From Labilithrix luteola (lineage in GTDB: Bacteria > Myxococcota_A > Polyangia > Polyangiales > Polyangiaceae), in the NCBI GenBank assembly GCA_026225435.1, contig JAMFST010000240.1:1-7916 (forward strand): 7,916 nucleotides of DNA. The letters run 5' to 3'. The position numbers and the translations under genes are program-made. Below, piece after piece: positions 5,533-7,916 of this stretch. The notes under the pieces were generated by a model that was given only the letters and a program-made list of their open reading frames with translations, made no database searches and was not told where the DNA came from. How positions within the stretch are numbered: the first letter of the stretch is position 1; each line of letters opens with the position of its first letter.

Positions 5533-7623
5533 TCACTTGAGCGCGTCGAGCGCAGCGAGCGCCGCCAGCACGCTCGCGGCCCCCTCGTTCATCGCATCGA
5601 AGCTGGGGTCGAGCTCCTCGCGGATCTCGTCCTCTTCCACCATCTCCGGCGGGATCTCGAGGAGGAAGCGGCTCGGCGTACGCGGCACCGGCTTGCCGCG
5701 CGAGACGCGATGCTTGGCGCGTGACAGGTACAGCCGCTCGCGCGCGCGCGTCACGCCCACGTAGAAGAGCCGTCGCTCCTCCTCGACGTCCGCCGGCGTG
5801 GAGTCGGTGGCGCGCACCTCCAGCGTCCGCGAATGCGGCAGGAGCCCTTCCTCGCAGCCGAGGAGGAACACGGTGTCGAACTCCAGCCCCTTGGCGCCGT
5901 GCAGCGTGGAGAGGATGGTGACGTCGGTGGTCGCCTCCTCCTCGCTGTTCATCTGCAAGGTGAGCGCGTGGAGGAAGCCCGCGAGCCCCTGTTCGCCGCC
6001 GACCTCGTCGTGCGCGTCGCCGCGCCGCGTCTCGCGTCGCTCGAAGGTGCGGAAGAGCGCCTCGACGTTCCCCCAGCGTCGCCCCGCCGCGTTGTTCGAC
6101 GGCGAGCTCCCCTCGATGTCGCGCTTCAACCCGACGCGCTCGCACAGGTCGCGCGCCACGTCGCTCGCCTTCATGCGCTCGGCGAGCAGCTGCTTGCGCG
6201 TCTCGCCCATCACCCGCTCGAGCTGCTTGCAGCCTTCGCGCGCGGCCGGCGGGATGTCGTCGAGCGCATCGACTCGCTCGACCGCCTGCCACAGCGTCCA
6301 GCCGCGACCGAGCGCGTTGAGCGCCAGCTTCTCCACCGACTGCTCGCCGATGCCGCGCGGCGGATAATTGATCACCCGCCGCAGCGCGATCTCGTCGGAG
6401 CGGTTCAAGGTCAGCTTCAGGTACGACAGGAGGTCCTTCACCTCCTTGCGCTCGAAGAAGGTCTGCCCGCCGACGACTTTGTGGGCGATCATCTGCTCGC
6501 GCAGCGCCTCCTCCACGTCCTTCGACTGCCCGTTGGAGCGATAGAGGACGGCGAAGTCCTTCGGCCGCTTGCCGAAGTCGCGGATCATCCGCTTGATCTC
6601 CTTGGAGACCCACTCCGCTTCCATCTGCGGCGTGGCCGCGACGCGCACCTGCACCAGGTCGCCGCCCGGCTTGTCGGTGAAGAGCGTCTTCTGGTGGCCG
6701 ATCAGCTTCTTCGAGATGACCGCGTTGGCCACGTCGAGCACCGGCGCGCGCGAGCGGTAGTTCTGTTCGAGCTTGATGACCTTGGCGCCGGGGAAGTGCT
6801 CCTCGAACGAGAGGATGTTCTCCACGTCGGCGCCGCGCCAGGCGTAGATGGCCTGGTCGTCGTCGCCGACGACGCACAGGTTCTTGTGCGGCGCGCACAG
6901 CTGGCGGAGCACCTCCATCTGCGCGCGGTTGGTGTCCTGGTACTCGTCGACCAGGATGTAGCGGAAGCTCTCCTGCCAGCGCGCCAGCACGTCGGGCCGC
7001 CGCTTCCACAGCTGCCCCACCTCGCACACCAGATCGTCGAAGTCGTAGGCGCGGAAGGCGCGCATGGCCGCCTGGTACTTCGGGTAGACGATCTTGGTGA
7101 TCTCGTCGTACTCGTCCTTGCCGTCGTCCGGCAGATCCTCGGGCTGCATGAACGCGTTCTTCGCGTTGGAGATGCGCCCCACGATGGCCGACGCGTCGAA
7201 GCTCTTGCCGATGCGCTCGCGCGAGAGGATCTCCTTCACGCAGGACAGCACGTCCCCCTGATCGAAGATGGTGAAGGCGCCGCCCATCGCCTTCTGCTCG
7301 CGCTGCAGCACCGACAGACCGAAGGAGTGGAACGTCGAGACGGTGAGCGCCTTGGCCGCGCCGCCGTTGCCGTTCTCCTGCATGACGGCGTGGGCACGCT
7401 CGGCCATCTCGCCGGCGGCCTTGTTGGTGAAGGTCATCGCCAGGATGGCCTTCGAGGGGATGCCCTTCTCGACGAGGCGCCCGATCCGTTGCGTGATGAC
7501 GCGCGTCTTGCCCGAGCCGGCGCCCGCGAGCACCAGCAGCGGCCCGTTGAGGTGCTCCACCGCCTCCGCTTGCGCGGGGTTGAGCGGGATGGGAGCTCGC
7601 GGCGAGTGCGTCGGCGCCGACAT
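5533..7623 (-). CDS. UvrD/Rep/PcrA-family superfamily 1A 3'-5' DNA helicase, Rep-like
   Basis: This is a 696-residue ATP-dependent motor that moves 3' to 5' on single-stranded DNA and acts in repair and replication restart. All SF1A motifs are present: Q motif LNPAQ (14-18), I AGAGSGKT (33-40), Ia TFTNKAAGEM (64-73), Ib STFHSFG (96-102), II DEYQDTN (226-232), III GDDDQAIYAWRGA (253-265), IV QNYRS (287-291), V TLHGAKGLEF (573-582) and VI RLFYVGVTRAR (618-628). DEYQDTN, IKLEQNYRS and the SRFLLEIP end (651-658) resemble E. coli Rep more than UvrD. The C-terminal Tudor domain that UvrD and PcrA use to contact RNA polymerase is missing; the chain ends in an acidic then Ala/Leu-rich tail. ATG 7623 has GGAAAG about 10 bases upstream. 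ATG 7641 (AGGA 4 bases upstream) is an alternative adding six residues. It converges on the signalling operon and diverges from a lipoprotein gene; no functional link to the operon is evident. Confidence 0.96.
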   Translation of the reverse strand: MSAPTHSPRAPIPLNPAQAEAVEHLNGPLLVLAGAGSGKTRVITQRIGRLVEKGIPSKAILAMTFTNKAAGEMAERAHAVMQENGNGGAAKALTVSTFHSFGLSVLQREQKAMGGAFTIFDQGDVLSCVKEILSRERIGKSFDASAIVGRISNAKNAFMQPEDLPDDGKDEYDEITKIVYPKYQAAMRAFRAYDFDDLVCEVGQLWKRRPDVLARWQESFRYILVDEYQDTNRAQMEVLRQLCAPHKNLCVVGDDDQAIYAWRGADVENILSFEEHFPGAKVIKLEQNYRSRAPVLDVANAVISKKLIGHQKTLFTDKPGGDLVQVRVAATPQMEAEWVSKEIKRMIRDFGKRPKDFAVLYRSNGQSKDVEEALREQMIAHKVVGGQTFFERKEVKDLLSYLKLTLNRSDEIALRRVINYPPRGIGEQSVEKLALNALGRGWTLWQAVERVDALDDIPPAAREGCKQLERVMGETRKQLLAERMKASDVARDLCERVGLKRDIEGSSPSNNAAGRRWGNVEALFRTFERRETRRGDAHDEVGGEQGLAGFLHALTLQMNSEEEATTDVTILSTLHGAKGLEFDTVFLLGCEEGLLPHSRTLEVRATDSTPADVEEERRLFYVGVTRARERLYLSRAKHRVSRGKPVPRTPSRFLLEIPPEMVEEDEIREELDPSFDAMNEGAASVLAALAALDALK

Positions 7624-7641
7624 CTTCGAGCGTCTTTCCAT

Positions 7642-7741
7642 CACGTCCTGCGAACGGGCACTAGCTTGCGAAGTGATTTTTCGTATGCTCCGCGCCGCCC
7701 ACATGCCCCGCACGTCCGCCAACCAGCTCCGCATGCCCCCG
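7642..7741. promoter_or_regulatory. Divergent intergenic region, probable promoters for helicase and lipoprotein
   Basis: This short gap separates two divergent starts. It contains the only AT-rich patch nearby (about 7671-7687), with a TATGCT resembling a -10 box for the plus strand at 7684-7689. A TTGCGA at 7666-7671 would be a -35 but lies only 12 bases away, too close for a normal sigma-70 promoter. No clear minus-strand promoter and no operator repeat was found. Confidence 0.3.
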
Positions 7742-7916
7742 ATGCGACTGAATCTCCGCACCTCCATGTTCACCACCGCTTGCCTCGTGGGGTCCGCCGT
7801 CGCGGCCAGCGCGTGTGGAGGCAGCGCCGAGCCCGCGGCCGTGCCCGCCGCCCCGCCGCCCGCGGCGCCGGCCGCTCCCGCGCCGAACCTCAGCGCGGTG
7901 CCCGAGCCGGCCAACC
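7742..7916 (+). CDS. Putative lipoprotein, N-terminal part only (runs off the right edge)
   Basis: The open frame gives 58 residues. A short basic start (MRLNLR) is followed by a hydrophobic stretch (about 9-24) and ASACGGS, with C25 as the probable lipidated cysteine. The -3 position of the lipobox is Ala rather than the usual Leu or Val, so recognition is less certain. After the cysteine comes an Ala/Pro-rich spacer (about 29-48), typical of tethers that lift a domain off the membrane. Gly at +2 does not suggest inner-membrane retention. The functional domain lies outside the window, so no role can be given. In-frame ATGs at 7685, 7703 and 7733 are possible earlier starts, but they would put a long unusual tail before the signal peptide; none has a good ribosome binding site. 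It is transcribed away from the helicase gene. Confidence 0.65.
   Translation, partial: MRLNLRTSMFTTACLVGSAVAASACGGSAEPAAVPAAPPPAAPAAPAPNLSAVPEPAN

Noticed and set aside
5468..7027. 519-residue minus-strand frame overlapping the helicase
   Set aside because: It is another frame of the helicase gene; the helicase frame holds all SF1A motifs and this one holds none.
7666..7689. TTGCGA plus TATGCT as a full sigma-70 promoter
   Set aside because: The spacer is 12 bases instead of about 17, so only a weak -10-like element is retained.
7624..7914. Extending the helicase N-terminus to 7914
   Set aside because: The extra residues are low-complexity Gly/Ala antisense to the lipoprotein signal region, and the Q motif starts right after ATG 7623.

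Overview
The window is very GC-rich, with G or C at most third codon positions. From about position 324 onward it reads like a myxobacterium (Polyangia-type deltaproteobacterium). This is an inference from codon use, gene content and an Ala/Pro-rich lipoprotein, not from a marker gene. No RNA gene, insertion sequence, CRISPR array or integrase is visible, and no gene-free stretch exceeds 300 bases.

Left edge (3-323, + strand): the C-terminal half of a HemW-type radical-SAM protein (related to oxygen-independent coproporphyrinogen oxidase) enters the window and stops abruptly. At the tandem GATC of 320-327 the same reading frame becomes a PP2C phosphatase. Codon choice changes at the same point: Ala is only GCC and Glu is mostly GAA before it, while Glu is only GAG after it. 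This looks like a join of two unrelated DNAs, either an assembly or cloning chimera or a recombination scar, rather than a designed fusion.

Centre (324-5461, + strand): five tightly packed genes encode a PP2C phosphatase, a von Willebrand A (VWA) MIDAS protein, a double-zinc-ribbon FHA protein, a four-helix membrane protein with two extracytoplasmic domains, and a soluble coiled-coil protein. All four junctions contain the same 4-base GTGA, a GTG overlapping the preceding TGA, so the genes are probably translationally coupled. The domain set and the membrane topology resemble the actinobacterial PknG-GlnH-GlnX-GarA circuit. In that circuit an amino-acid-binding lipoprotein and a four-TM sensor control a Ser/Thr kinase whose FHA target tunes glutamate metabolism. 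Here the eraser (PP2C), reader (FHA), scaffold (VWA) and putative sensor are present, but the kinase and solute-binding protein are not. They may lie on the native upstream flank that the HemW join replaced. This operon is the best candidate in the window for an under-described system.

Right part: a short convergent gap (5462-5532) with one hairpin separates the operon from a minus-strand Rep/PcrA/UvrD-family helicase (5533-7623). This helicase is most like Rep and lacks the C-terminal Tudor domain. A divergent lipoprotein gene starts near 7742 and runs off the right edge. The short gap between them holds the only AT-rich patch in the area and probably carries the promoters.
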